From assembly GCA_009760855.2 (NCBI GenBank), contig WPIO01000186.1, forward strand, positions 312,001 through 367,500: DNA of 55,500 nucleotides. The letters run 5' to 3'. The translations under genes were made by a program, and so were the position numbers. Below, piece by piece: positions 46,990 to 55,500 of this stretch. The notes under the pieces were generated by a model. It was not told where the DNA came from and ran no database searches. It worked only from the letters and a program-made list of their open reading frames with translations. Source of the stretch: Cristatella mucedo. Lineage: Eukaryota; Bryozoa; Phylactolaemata; Cristatellidae. How positions within the stretch are numbered: the first letter of the stretch is position 1; the number at the start of each line of letters is the position of its first letter.

Positions 46990-47055
46990 AATGATAATAC
47001 ATTTGTATAGCACCCTCAGAGAACGGAATGTCGTTATAGGCACTTTATACGGATG
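46990..47055 (-). mobile_element. LINE 3'-end remnant
   Basis: AATAATGATAATACATTTGT, ATAGCACCCTCAGAGAACGG and TATAGGCACTTTATAC are the reverse complement of a degraded family-1 3' terminus. Confidence 0.65.
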
Positions 47056-47752
47056 GTACAACTTAACCCACACGGATTCGCCTTGGAGGCCGCATTTAAG
47101 AAAGTAAGTCGTTCTTTTGTTTAATAATCTTTTTGAGTTTATGCTGTTGGCGTTCGCTTGTATAGGCTTCGCATTCAGAAACCCCGGGTAGTTTTTGGGA
47201 GGCGTTCTTAGATGGGCTTCGTTCAAAAGTAAATTACGGTCTGGCTGTTTGCTGCACTCAATATGCTAATTTTCGCATTTATACTGGTTCAAGTCTCACT
47301 GGGAGCTGCAGCATTAGCGGATTTGAGCCAAGCAAATGATAGCCAGAGAAACGCTCGCGTTAAATCGCCTTGACCACAACTCACACTGCAGTTACAAGTA
47401 AACCCTCGTTTCGATGAAGCAACATGAGTTTCATAGGTTTGAGGCTCTTCAAGCCAGACTACCACGGCAAAACGAATAGCACAAACGCCGTCACGATCAC
47501 TTGATACCGCTCATGTTGCATCACCAAATAACTGAATGCCAAATTGTTTCCCCAAACCTACCCAGCAGATAAGACCGTGCCGTCAAATGGGTAAACCTGC
47601 AGTTAAAGCAAATCTATAAAAAAAAGTTTCGTTGTGTTTGAAAAAGCCAATCGAGTAGGCATCCTTGACAGCAATTGGGACAGCGACATCCTTTAGATGG
47701 TGAAGTGATTACATCTCCATTGCCAGTTACACGGGAGGCTGCATTGCAGACT
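47056..47752. other. 3' flank of the glycosyltransferase-like gene
   Basis: Probably contains its 3' UTR (read leftward). I found no canonical AATAAA on the minus strand in the first 300 bp after the stop. Confidence 0.4.
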
Positions 47753-49207
47753 TTAATCCTCATGTGCCAATTGGTATTTACTCTGCATTTCTGCCAACTC
47801 TCTGGTGACATTGTGCAGCGCCCCCGGTGGGGGTCCTCTCCGGTTAAGAGCAGCGCTCTGGCCCTCGTCCAGTAGCATAACCTCAGCCATGACGTTTTTA
47901 AGGCCCCTAAGCCTGATAGCTACGCTGCTGTGGTCGTTGACGTGCAGTCCAATAGCTAGAGTATCGTCGTCTTCCAGAAGCACACTCACCGGAAACAGGA
48001 AAGGATCCTCGATGTATAGAAATCTGACAATGGGCACGCCATCGAGCAAGTCGTTATGCACTTGCACGGTGGCGCTCGAGTAGACTATACGATATGTGGG
48101 GCTCACGCTCATAACCACCAGGTTGGTGGTGTAGTATCGCTTCCAGTTCGACCGCTTAAAAAACGTGCCGTGCGCGACGCTAACGTAGTAGGGATATTTG
48201 TACAGTACCCACGGCGTGCCGCCTCTCACGTGGTCTCGGAGCTGCTTAAACGCGTAATCTTTTGGACCATCGAAGAACACGAAGTCGCAGTCGAAGTCCA
48301 GGTCGCAGTGGAGGATTCGAAGCGGATCCAGGTTGTAGGCGAAGAACAGCTCGCCGCGGTCCTCGAACGCCGCCCAGTGCTTGTCGCGGGCGATCCCCGA
48401 GTCGGCCTTGTGCTTCTCCATCGGCGCGCCTCCACGTATCCGGGGCACGATGAGCCGCGCTCGATCGTAGTCCCAGACGAAGGTCGAGTCGACGCTGCGT
48501 CCGTCCGCCAGTTCGGCCCCCGTGTTGAAGGTCATGAACGTGCGATTGCCGACGGCGACGAGTCTCGGCTCGATGGGGCCGTCTCCGATGTACCACTGCG
48601 TAGGCGTGGGTATGCCCAGAACTCGGCCAGTAGACGCTGGCCTGAACGTGCTGTCGAACAGCTGCTCGTACAGATAGTTGTCAGAGAAAATGTTGTGCGG
48701 CGCTTTCATCTTCTTGGGGCCCTCCTCGCCTCTGTATTTCTCTTTTTCCAGCCATATTCGCATGATCACGAGCAAGCGGTCGCTGTTGCTGCTGCCAGAG
48801 TCACTTTTACTAGGCAGCCATAGCATGGCGGGGCTGTTGGCATAGATACGCTGCTGGCGGGGAGGGTCGAGCATCATGTCTCGAAAGCGCTTCTCCGTGT
48901 ACGGAGAGAACGAGTGAATAAGCGACGATTGCATCTGCATTTCTACATCTGCATAGGGCCCGTGCTCGTCGTACATCTTTCCCAACATGCTGAATGAGAA
49001 CGGAAACCTGTCGCCAATGTCAAATGGCACCGGCTTCCTGACAGAAGCCGCCTGCACTGCGTCTGCAGTTCCGGCTTTTTCGTCTGTCAAAGAATACGAC
49101 TCATTTGAGCTATAATTTCCTGAAGGGAAACGGAATTTTACCAGTCCACAAGTCAATAGAAAGATAAGGACAATAACTCCACTGGTTTTGCATCTTATAG
49201 GAGGCAT
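47753..49207 (-). CDS. Type II membrane glycosyltransferase-like protein (beta-mannosyltransferase/GH130-type propeller family)
   Basis: A single uninterrupted coding exon of 484 codons. I start at ATG 49207, not the upstream in-frame ATG at 49270. A pyrimidine-AG splice acceptor (CCGTTGCAG, about 49221-49229) precedes 49207, suggesting a 5' UTR intron, and this start puts a 14-residue hydrophobic anchor at residues 10-23 (GVIVLIFLLTCGLV). That is the layout of Golgi type II enzymes: short cytoplasmic tail, anchor, stem with NYSS/NES N-glycosylation sites, catalytic domain. In the catalytic part I see IEPRLVAVGNRTFMTFNTG (212-230), DKHWAAFEDRGELFFAYNLD (275-294), RGGTPWVLY (328-336), YYVSVAHGTFFKR (340-352), DPFLFPVSVLLEDDDTLAI (401-419) and GLHVNDHSSV (420-429). 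The EPR, KHW..FE...L.F.Y, GTPW and ND signatures recall five-bladed propellers of the GH130/GT108 group and GT91 (BMT) beta-1,2-mannosyltransferases. The donor, acceptor and exact family are inference. Further N-glycosylation sites are NRT (221) and NVT (466). No frame damage is seen. Confidence 0.82.
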   Translation of the reverse strand: MPPIRCKTSGVIVLIFLLTCGLVKFRFPSGNYSSNESYSLTDEKAGTADAVQAASVRKPVPFDIGDRFPFSFSMLGKMYDEHGPYADVEMQMQSSLIHSFSPYTEKRFRDMMLDPPRQQRIYANSPAMLWLPSKSDSGSSNSDRLLVIMRIWLEKEKYRGEEGPKKMKAPHNIFSDNYLYEQLFDSTFRPASTGRVLGIPTPTQWYIGDGPIEPRLVAVGNRTFMTFNTGAELADGRSVDSTFVWDYDRARLIVPRIRGGAPMEKHKADSGIARDKHWAAFEDRGELFFAYNLDPLRILHCDLDFDCDFVFFDGPKDYAFKQLRDHVRGGTPWVLYKYPYYVSVAHGTFFKRSNWKRYYTTNLVVMSVSPTYRIVYSSATVQVHNDLLDGVPIVRFLYIEDPFLFPVSVLLEDDDTLAIGLHVNDHSSVAIRLRGLKNVMAEVMLLDEGQSAALNRRGPPPGALHNVTRELAEMQSKYQLAHED

Positions 49208-49624
49208 CTTCCAGGTTTCTGCAACGGGACAGACAGGAATTTGGACGATACAAGTCATTACGACGGCCAAGCACTACATGGAGCCATGTGGTAGTCATTG
49301 CGAGGTAGAATGACGGTTTAGTTAGGACACCGTATCACAATTTATCAGCTATTTTGATAGATCACGCGTCTGGATGTCTCAGAAGAAACTGTAGGGTTTA
49401 TGAAGGCCGCTAAATATCGGCATTTCATATATTTAACCGGGATTACTAAAAATTTGAGCACGTCGCAATTGTTAAAATGATTAATATATATCACACGCAT
49501 CCGACAGCAAAGCAATCTTACTTAAACCAGATAACTCGAAGAAAACTGTCTGATTGCAATGGAGCGCAAAGCAGTGGAAAAGTCGCCTCATGGACCAGGC
49601 TTACGATCTTGTCTGGATTGTATT
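49208..49624. other. 5' flank of the glycosyltransferase-like gene
   Basis: Would hold the 5' UTR intron and promoter on the minus strand. AT-rich, with no TATA box or upstream exon that I can defend. Confidence 0.4.
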
Positions 49625-49790
49625 GTGCTTCCCAATTTCTCTTTGTTGCTAGAGATGGAGTCCATTGGCTATCCTGTGCGAACCGAAAGCCGCTTAGACT
49701 TTTAGTGAGCTGAAGTCAACTCCCCAGAGTAACGCCCACTTAGCCTTTATGGAGAACACATACGTCGGTACGTACACACATACACCTCAT
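49625..49790 (+). mobile_element. LINE family 2 3' fragment
   Basis: CCCAATTTCTCTTTGTTGCT, GGAGTCCATTGGCTATCC, GCGAACCGAAAGCCGCTTAG, then CCAGAGTAACGCCCACTTAG and CTTTATGGAG. A diverged copy of the family-2 ORF end and 3' UTR. Confidence 0.75.
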
Positions 49791-50549
49791 TTCACCTGCG
49801 TGAACCGCAAGAAAGCTCTTGAAGGTCATCTCGGCAAGGTACAGCAGAACATTTTTCCTCACAATTTTCTGCCATTAAGTTGTTAGAGATGAGAGAAATG
49901 TATTAACATGGTTGAAAATAGCATCTATCCCTGAGCCCGCCCATCCCGTACCCACTCATTTGAAGCGAGACCAGCGGTCTCCAGCAGCGAGTCAAAGAGT
50001 GGTGGCTAGTGTAGATCTAGCTGAATATTGCAGAGGTGGAGCTAAGAAACGAGAGAGAGCCACGCTACACCAAGCAAAGACACCAACTACTTGATCCCGC
50101 ATCTTCAGTTGAAACGGGAAGTCGTAGTTCCGCTAAGGATTCCGCCTTTTATTGCAGCGAAAGCAAATGCTGATCGAAGGGTTTTCGCGATTCGCGTTGT
50201 TTCTTTTCTTTCTTTTCTCTCTCTCTCGCAGAATATTTGTTCGCTCATTAAAATTCCTTCATCAAGGCCTGCTGTATCTGCAAGAACTGGCTTTTGGAGT
50301 TTGCACTTCCTAACCAGCTCGGCTGTTTAATTTTCAACTGCTGGGCTGGTAAAAAAAAGGGACAGTTCCAATTAATAACTTTGATCTAATAAAGCCCTGA
50401 TTACTGCAAGCTACCAAGCAAGCAAATCTGGTAATGCTGGATGTTGATGATAAATAAAGGATCTGAAAAATGTTCATGCCAGCCCGGCTGTTTGAAAGTC
50501 ATTCAGTTTGTGCAACACATTGAGGCAGTTAATGATAAATTCGTGGTTT
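49791..50549. other. Intergenic DNA
   Basis: No gene recognised. Contains a TTTCTTTTCTTTC/TCTC pyrimidine run at about 50200-50228. Confidence 0.4.
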
Positions 50550-50960
50550 GCAATCGGCACACAAGTTTGCAGGTTCTCCGGCCTGCGCAATAAGGCACTT
50601 ACAGCTGGTGCAAGACATTGCAGTTACATTTGTCTTTCGTGAGAGGCCCATTTACTACACAATGCCACTTCAGAGCCGTAATGGCACACTAGGTAAGGCG
50701 GTTGCTTTTCACGACCTCGGTCACAAGGTCGTGGGTTCGAATCCTGAGATGGGCGATCTTTATTACCGCTGCAAGCGGTGGTAATAGATTTGAAGGCTCT
50801 TAGTCACTATACAAAAGAGGCTGTTAAATCAGCTAATATTTTTTCCCATTGACCTGCACTGGCTTCACATCAAGCTTTGTATCGACTTAAAGGCTTTGAC
50901 ATTCACTTGTTTAAGTTCCCTCATTCGCTTGATCCAGCTTACCTAAAATGCAAGTTATTA
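50550..50960 (+). mobile_element. LINE family 1 fragment split by a SINE
   Basis: The left half reads AIRHLQLVQDIAVTFVFRER and then MPLQ, up to about 50672. The right half resumes at about 50849 with DLHWLHIKLCIDLKALTFTC and SSLIRLIQLT. These join as the HITPLL-DLHWLPVKQRIDFK region of intact copies. The SINE at 50673-50845 lies exactly at the join. Confidence 0.8.
50673..50845 (+). mobile_element. tRNA-derived SINE nested in LINE
   Basis: The most complete plus-strand copy: GAGCCGTAATGGCACACTAG, GTAAGGCGGTTGCTTTTCAC (A-box side), GACCTCGGTCACAAGGTCGT, the B box GGTTCGAATCC, then GGGCGATCTTTATTACCGCT, AAGCGGTGGTAATAG and GGCTGTTAAATCAGCT. The 3' end is ATATTTTTT. Confidence 0.93.
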
Positions 50961-50967
50961 AATTAAA

Positions 50968-51143
50968 TAAATAAATCATAGCTGATTAAACAGCCTCTTT
51001 TTGTATAGCGACAGAAGAGCCTTTACGGCTATCACCACCGCTTGAAGTAGCGATAAAGAACCGCCCACTGCAGGAATCGAACACACGACCTCGGGACCGA
51101 GGTCGTGAAAGCAACCGCCTTACCTAGTGTGCCATCACGGCTT
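50968..51143 (-). mobile_element. tRNA-derived SINE
   Basis: On the minus strand: AGCCGTGATGGCACACTAGG, TAAGGCGGTTGCTTTCACGA, CCTCGGTCCCGAGGTCGTGT, a B box with one change (GTTCGATTCC), the GGCGGTTCTTTATCGC body and GCTGTTTAATCAGC. The 3' tail is an (ATTT)n run. Confidence 0.92.
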
Positions 51144-51339
51144 ATCTCCCCTTCCCCTTTTTTGACACTCAGCCTTGCTGTACCACCATAGTAATCAAAT
51201 AAAATCATCACACCAATGATTGTGTAACTGTGACGTTAGTGATTAGTTAGTTAGTGATAGCACACTTATGGATTAGCTGAAACCCAGCTTACTATAGAGG
51301 TAGAGAATCTACCTATCAGATCTCTTGGTTCCTTTAGTG

Positions 51340-51528
51340 CAGTGGTTCTCAACCTTCTTAATGCCGCGACCCTTTAATACAGTTCCTCATGTTGTGGCAA
51401 CCCCCAACCATAAAATAATTGTGTGCAAAATGTAGAAATGCGTGTTTTTCGATGGTCTTAGGCGACCACTGCGAAAGGGTCGTTCGACGCCCCCAAAAGG
51501 ATCGCAACCCACAGGTTGAGAACTGCTG
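51340..51528. mobile_element. SPIN-like hAT MITE with 8-bp TSD
   Basis: The left end is CAGTGGTTCTCAACCTTCTT. The right end in reverse complement is CAGCAGTTCTCAACCTGTGG. The flanks are CTTTAGTG (51332-51339) and CTCTAGTG (51529-51536), an 8-bp duplication with one mismatch. It resembles the NTCTAGAN target preference reported for SPIN. The interior holds AATGCCGCGACCCTTTAATA, CAGTTCCTCATGTTGTGG, ACCCCCAACCATAAAATAAT, GATGGTCTTAGGCGACCACT, GCGAAAGGGTCGTTCGACGC and ATCGCAACCCACAGGTTGAG. This is closer to the SPIN_NA consensus, as I remember it, than the copy at 31142-31328. Confidence 0.9.
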
Positions 51529-51851
51529 CTCTAGTGTGCTCTATAACCACCAGCTTAAGGGTTTCCAGTCGCTCCGAAGATATTTACTAAATGTGATCTT
51601 TTGGTAATCGGACCTTCAGTTTGTACGCACTGAAAGTTTGAAACGATAAGCAATAAAAAAATAGGTCCAATATGTATCTGCCACATAGCCATAGTTACTA
51701 GGAGCTCTACTGAATTCGGCTGCTGGGGTACATCGAGGAGGCCACCTCGATGCACCCCTGCAGCATGACCGTCAAGGATGCAAGGGCACAAAGAGGCTGA
51801 AACCGGTGCAGTCGGACAGTTAGCTGTGGGTGGGCGTGACAACCGCACTCC

Positions 51852-51975
51852 AGATAGCTGATTCAACAGCCTCATTTGTATAGCAGCACACCGGTTGCAG
51901 TGAAAAATAAAAGATCCCAAGATCACGCACTGCAGGACTCGAATCCGCGGCCTGGGTCGGGAAGAGCGTACCTTC
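51852..51975 (-). mobile_element. Diverged tRNA-derived SINE
   Basis: The minus strand has CGACCCAGGCCGCGGATTCG, AGTCCTGCAGTGCGTGATCT, TTTTATTTTTCACTGCAACC and GGCTGTTGAATCAGCTATCT. The order of tRNA part, body and tail matches the family, with a shortened body. Confidence 0.7.
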
Positions 51976-52744
51976 GTTTACGACAAATACTGCCACTCGA
52001 TACTCTATACAGTCAATACACTAGGTCAGTCGATGCACTGTGGCGAGTCATAGAGAGATGCCCACCGTAGATTGTTAGATTCACACCCTCAGCCTCAATC
52101 CCAGCAGAATGTTGCGAAATGCTACCAGCTGGGGCAGAGACAGCCTGGTAAAGATATACGTACATTTGCACACGTCTGGTACCCTAGTGGCTACCAAAAC
52201 CGCTACAAAGACGCAGTGGCAGCTTATGCCCTACAATCAAAAGTGGAGGCTTTTCAACCAATGAGCATACAAAAAAGTCCGGACTACCTGAGGATCGCTG
52301 AGAGGAATCGTAATTTTCATCAGTGGATTGGAATTAGAGCTGCTCGTAGGGGCCCACCAAATTATTACAAACTCGTGGTTGTGGCGCCTGAACCGCAGCC
52401 CTTGGCCAAAACAGGGCGCAGGTAATAAGGGTGCCAGTCCGTGGCAGATTCGTGCCAAATGCTGGCGGATCGAGCTCTGCCTTGGAGCACGGCTAGCTAG
52501 TCACAGTGATTGCTGCCTCGAAACACTGTAGCAGAGTAACACGGCAGCAATCAAAGAGGCCCCCACACTTATAACATATTAATGGTATTAACTTAAAGCA
52601 GCTATCTATTCGATAGCCACATCTTTGCTACTTCTAGGCCCAAAGAACAACTATTACTGCAAATGTCCAGCTACACTTTCTAAACGATAGACAATGACAC
52701 CTGACTCCTATAGGTTGTAACTAATCATACAAGTAATGGGTTGT
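51976..52744. other. Intergenic DNA with an unassigned open frame
   Basis: A 117-codon plus-strand frame (52072-52425) has a more balanced composition than most others here (NYYKLVVVAPEPQPL near its end). It has no start context, splice sites or known motif that I can name. Left as unassigned. Confidence 0.35.
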
Positions 52745-53340
52745 TTGCATATCGCCTTAAGAGAGCTACTTATCTATCCAGGTGCTTTACGATTTACTGC
52801 CAGATATTCAAACACCTAGAGCTAGTGACATGCACGGTATCAAGTATGCAAAAGCAAAAAAGTATCATGCCCAGGCCAGCATGCTAAAGCGAATATGAAG
52901 GCAGTAACGGCCACCGGCTAGTAGTACCTTTCGGCGGTTAGGCAGGAACTCTTGGTAGTAACAAGCACTTAATCGGGCTCGGACAAGAACAACAAAAGAA
53001 ATTTCACTGCAACCAAGAAAAAGCTGACCGGGAGAGACGCATCTAGAGGGAGGATACTTTAAGAATGGTCATTTCATGTAGTGACCGTAGGCGGAAGGGA
53101 GTTCCGGACTTTCGGTGAGTATGGTGTGAAGGTTAAATCACCAATAAATTTGAATTTAGTCTGAGGGAAGGCGAGATGACTAGATGCTGAGGAGCGGATG
53201 GTTCGAGACCTCGTGACTTGCGAAACTGAGTGAAGCGACCTGTAAGCCAAACGTAAGTTTATCTAACAGATTCGATGCTTGATTTGGAGCCACGAAGCTC
53301 AGGAACCCATAACAATAATCTCTGGGCGCATCATAATCAA
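52745..53340 (-). mobile_element. LINE fragment, degraded 3' part
   Basis: The left edge (ATATCGCCTTAAGAGAGCTA, CCAGGTGCTTTACGATTTAC, TAGTGACATGCACGGTATCA) is a reverse-complement LINE 3' UTR. Further in, the minus strand reads KVRNSLPPTVTT, equivalent to the WNSLPxxVRT motif, followed by sequence diverged from family 1. Possibly another subfamily. Confidence 0.55.
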
Positions 53341-53600
53341 ACCAGGTTAATAGGCGCATGTTTTAGAAGTATTTATTTACACTGCCGTTGACTATGTTCA
53401 CAGAGCTCACTCACGTTGGCGCCCTACCTCTGTGAATGACGTTTAATTATGAGATACCGCGGATACTGTCCATGTTTGTTACACTCGTTGGCGAAACTCT
53501 TATAATTCCCTGGGAGCTAGATCGCCGGCCACTTGAAGCTAGGGCTACATCGCCCAGCACATTTGTTAACAGTCAGTTGGCCATCAGGTTCGAATTGAGA
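53341..53600. other. Intergenic DNA
   Basis: No gene or element recognised. Confidence 0.4.
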
Positions 53601-53615
53601 CGCACTACACACGAA

Positions 53616-53845
53616 CTCACACACAAACACACAAGCACACACACACGCACACACACGCACACACACACACAAACACACACACACAAACACACAAGCACAC
53701 ACACAAACACACAAGCACACACACACGCACACACACGCACACACACACACAAACACACACACACAAACACACAAGCACACAAGCACACACACATGCACAC
53801 ACACACACACACACACCACACACACGCACACACAAACGCACGCCA
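53616..53845. repeat. (CA)n higher-order microsatellite
   Basis: CA repeat with regularly placed AAACAC, AAGCAC and ACGCAC variants. A block of about 100 bp (ACAAGCACACACACACGCAC ... CACAAACACACACACAAACA) appears twice, near 53634 and 53713. Confidence 0.95.
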
Positions 53846-54063
53846 CTTAAACTACAGCGCTACACCAGTCTCTTTCTGATCTAGAGCATCTGAACATGAC
53901 CCGGTGCTTTAGCAAAAACAAATAATACCCGACTCCAAATTAGCGTACATAATATACATGAAATATAAGCCGACGATTCAATGCTTGCCAACCTTGTTAT
54001 ACAGTAGGGCCGCGACTGACGCGCAGCCAGCACACGCCTGTCAGAAGAATCCGGTCTCGTGCA
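53846..54063. other. Unique sequence leading into the 24-bp array
   Basis: ATG 53958 opens a frame that runs into the tandem array. The first about 35 residues lack a signal peptide or known motif. Confidence 0.4.
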
Positions 54064-54300
54064 ATTCTAAGGGATTTAGGATTGACAATTTTAAGAGATT
54101 TTTACATGACCGTTCAAAGAGACTCGCACGCGACGACTCTAAGGGATTTCCACACGAAGATTTTAAGGAATTTTCCTGAGACTATTTAAAGCGATTATCG
54201 CACGACCATTCTAAGGGATTTTAACGTTACCGTTCTAAGGAATTTTCTCGTGACCATTCAGTGAGATTTCGACTAGACTACGTTAAGGAATATAAAAAAT
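54064..54300. repeat. Degenerate 24-bp tandem repeat, about 10 units
   Basis: Consensus TTCTAAGGGATTTTCACACG followed by ACCA, repeated every 24 bp with substitutions but no phase-breaking indels in the first units. In the plus frame it encodes an octapeptide of the type (N/D)SKGFxHD: NSKGFRID, NFKRFLHD, RSKRLARD, DSKGFPHE, then DFKEFS and a stop. After this stop, and a second one two units later, the same frame continues with similar units. Confidence 0.85.
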
Positions 54301-54380
54301 ATAATTCCTTTATATAGCACCATAAGAGAACTTAGAATCTCTATTCAGGCGCTTCACACATGTCACGGGGCTCTAGTCCA
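54300..54380 (-). mobile_element. LINE 3'-end remnant
   Basis: CTTTATATAGCACCATAAGA, GAACTTAGAATCTCTATTCA and GGCGCTTCACACATG: a reverse-complement 3' terminus. It is most like the variant at 1381-1440. Confidence 0.6.
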
Positions 54381-54795
54381 CCAACTCTCCATAATAATCG
54401 GACACGTTCACCTTGACCTCGGTCGTAGCTAGCGCTCTAACCAGTGGGGATGGTGCCGGAGCCGAGCTAATGACCCGAATTCAGACGTGCTATCTGCTCT
54501 TGAAGTTGCAGGGCGTGGACGTTATATGCGGCTTATAATGGGGATATTTGAGAATGGGGCTACTGCATAACAAGGGCGGCTCTGAACGAAAGCTCGGTCA
54601 ACTTTTCTTGAGCGCAGTTCGCAGCGGTCGAATCGCTAGCCACACGTTACAGTGCTCTCCCCGGCACCGACCGCACCACCGCCATTTACGAAAGCGGAAA
54701 CGGGTTCGCTGCAGGTCGCGAGCATTACGTAGGCGGCACTCGAAACTTAAGCGCGAGAGAGAGGCAGAGATCAGAGACGCGGGGGGGGGAGGGAG
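54381..54795. other. Intergenic DNA, rising CpG content
   Basis: No gene recognised. Frames here run into the AG repeat. Confidence 0.4.
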
Positions 54796-54802
54796 AGAGG
54801 GA

Positions 54803-54876
<74 letters not shown>
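54796..54876. repeat. (AG)n microsatellite
   Basis: AG run of about 35 units preceded by a G homopolymer and GGGAGAGG units. Confidence 0.95.
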
Positions 54877-54878
<2 letters not shown>

Positions 54879-54995
54879 AAAACAAGTGGTGAAGGGGAAC
54901 GTAGAACAGGGTGAGATGAGGAAAGAGGAGATACAGAGAGCTGGATAATAAACGCAAGGCGACGGAAGGGACGGCACGACAAGGTCGGGAGGACG

Positions 54996-55139
54996 CGAGG
55001 GGCGGGGAGGGAGAGGGAAATGGAGGACGAGTAAATTAAGGACAGCTGAGGAGATGTTCAGGTGAGGCGAGGGGCGGGGAGGGAGAGGGAAATGGAGGAC
55101 GAGTAAATTAAGGACAGCTGAGGAGATGTTCAGGTGAGG
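54996..55139. repeat. 72-bp tandem duplication
   Basis: CGAGGGGCGGGGAGGGAGAG begins at 54996 and again at 55068. The two copies are virtually identical across 72 bp, indicating a recent duplication. Confidence 0.95.
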
Positions 55140-55332
55140 AGAGGGTGCGCTATAGGTTCAGGAGACGAGCTTACTGAGGCCGGCAATATCCAGTGCAGGG
55201 GCGGGGCGGGAGTAAGGGGGTAAGGACGGAGGAGAGCAGCCGGACGAAGGGAAGCTAAGAGAAGCTAAGACGAGAGGAGAGCCACGAGCCGCGGAGGCAG
55301 CGGCGGTCGAGATGCCGGGCCGATGCGCGGAC

Positions 55333-55369
<37 letters not shown>

Positions 55370-55500
55370 GGCACTTACGCGAACCGCGGCGCTCCCAGCG
55401 TTGCCACGTGGCGCTTTCCAGGCGCAGGTCGCTCCGGCGCGGAGACGGCCGAGAGCATCCGACCGCTTCTCAGGCCGTCGCCATCCGCGCCGCGGCGCGC
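55140..55500. promoter_or_regulatory. CpG-island-like block at the window edge
   Basis: CpG-dense sequence with a (GGC)n run of about 12 units (55332-55368). It probably continues beyond the window and marks a promoter or 5' exon. Confidence 0.6.
55379..55458 (-). CDS. Candidate 5' coding exon (weak)
   Basis: On the minus strand, ATG at 55458 opens MLSAVSAPERPAPGKRHVAT and then LGAPRF. It stays open until a perfect splice donor GTAAGT (55373-55378). The GGC run would be in the intron. The opposite strand also has an open frame, from ATG 55312 to the window end with an alanine run, so the coding strand is not settled. No family recognised. Confidence 0.22.

Noticed and set aside
50673-50760. 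tRNA gene (B box GGTTCGAATCC, A-box-like start)
   Set aside because: No foldable acceptor stem, and the same tRNA-like head is followed by a shared non-tRNA body and tail in many copies. It is a SINE.

Overview
The window reads as nuclear DNA of an animal, most likely a non-vertebrate bilaterian and perhaps a lophotrochozoan (the phylum is inference). Genes have spliceosomal GT-AG introns. A ribosomal-protein gene has a pyrimidine-tract promoter and hosts a snoRNA in an intron. There are CpG-island-like blocks, long microsatellites, tRNA-derived SINEs, LINE fragments of the CR1/L2 (Jockey superfamily) type, and DNA transposons with clean target-site duplications. Nothing prokaryotic is present (no operons, ribosome binding sites or CRISPR).

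Real genes are few. (1) RPL10A (ribosomal protein uL1) lies on the + strand at 43930-45299. Its five coding exons join in frame to 216 codons. Intron 3 carries a box C/D snoRNA (44731-44808) whose two guides match the 18S rRNA targets of SNORD45/U45, by my reading of the rRNA from memory. (2) An intronless CDS on the - strand, 47753-49207, encodes a 484-aa type II membrane protein. It resembles beta-mannosyltransferase-like (GT91/BMT or GH130-type propeller) carbohydrate-active proteins. (3) A probable first coding exon on the - strand, 27248-27933, lies in a GC-rich CpG block. It has a signal peptide, a consensus splice donor and a TATA box. I cannot name its product. (4) A weak candidate 5' exon sits in a second CpG block at the right edge (55379-55458, -).

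The rest is repeat-rich intergenic DNA. LINE family 1 (CR1/L2-like, with an (AAT)n tail) is present as about 15 fragments, the longest at 32137-34905 on the - strand. LINE family 2 is present as six 3' fragments. One tRNA-derived SINE family has at least eight copies. Cut-and-paste elements include two SPIN-like hAT MITEs with 8-bp duplications (31142-31328, 51340-51528), another hAT MITE (26011-26426), and two pogo/Tigger-like elements flanked by TA (6210-7224, 39245-39897). A probable solo LTR is at 36390-37706. Several insertions are nested, which gives relative ages.

Simple repeats are extreme: about 150 TAG units (20805-21256), about 38 CTG units (10571-10684), and long (AG)n and (CA)n tracts. 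Most long open frames in the window are translations of these tracts and are not genes. Other tandem arrays have periods of 10, 19, 24, about 35, 72 and about 120 bp. The 24-bp array (54064-54300) is notable because it keeps an octapeptide reading frame for several units.
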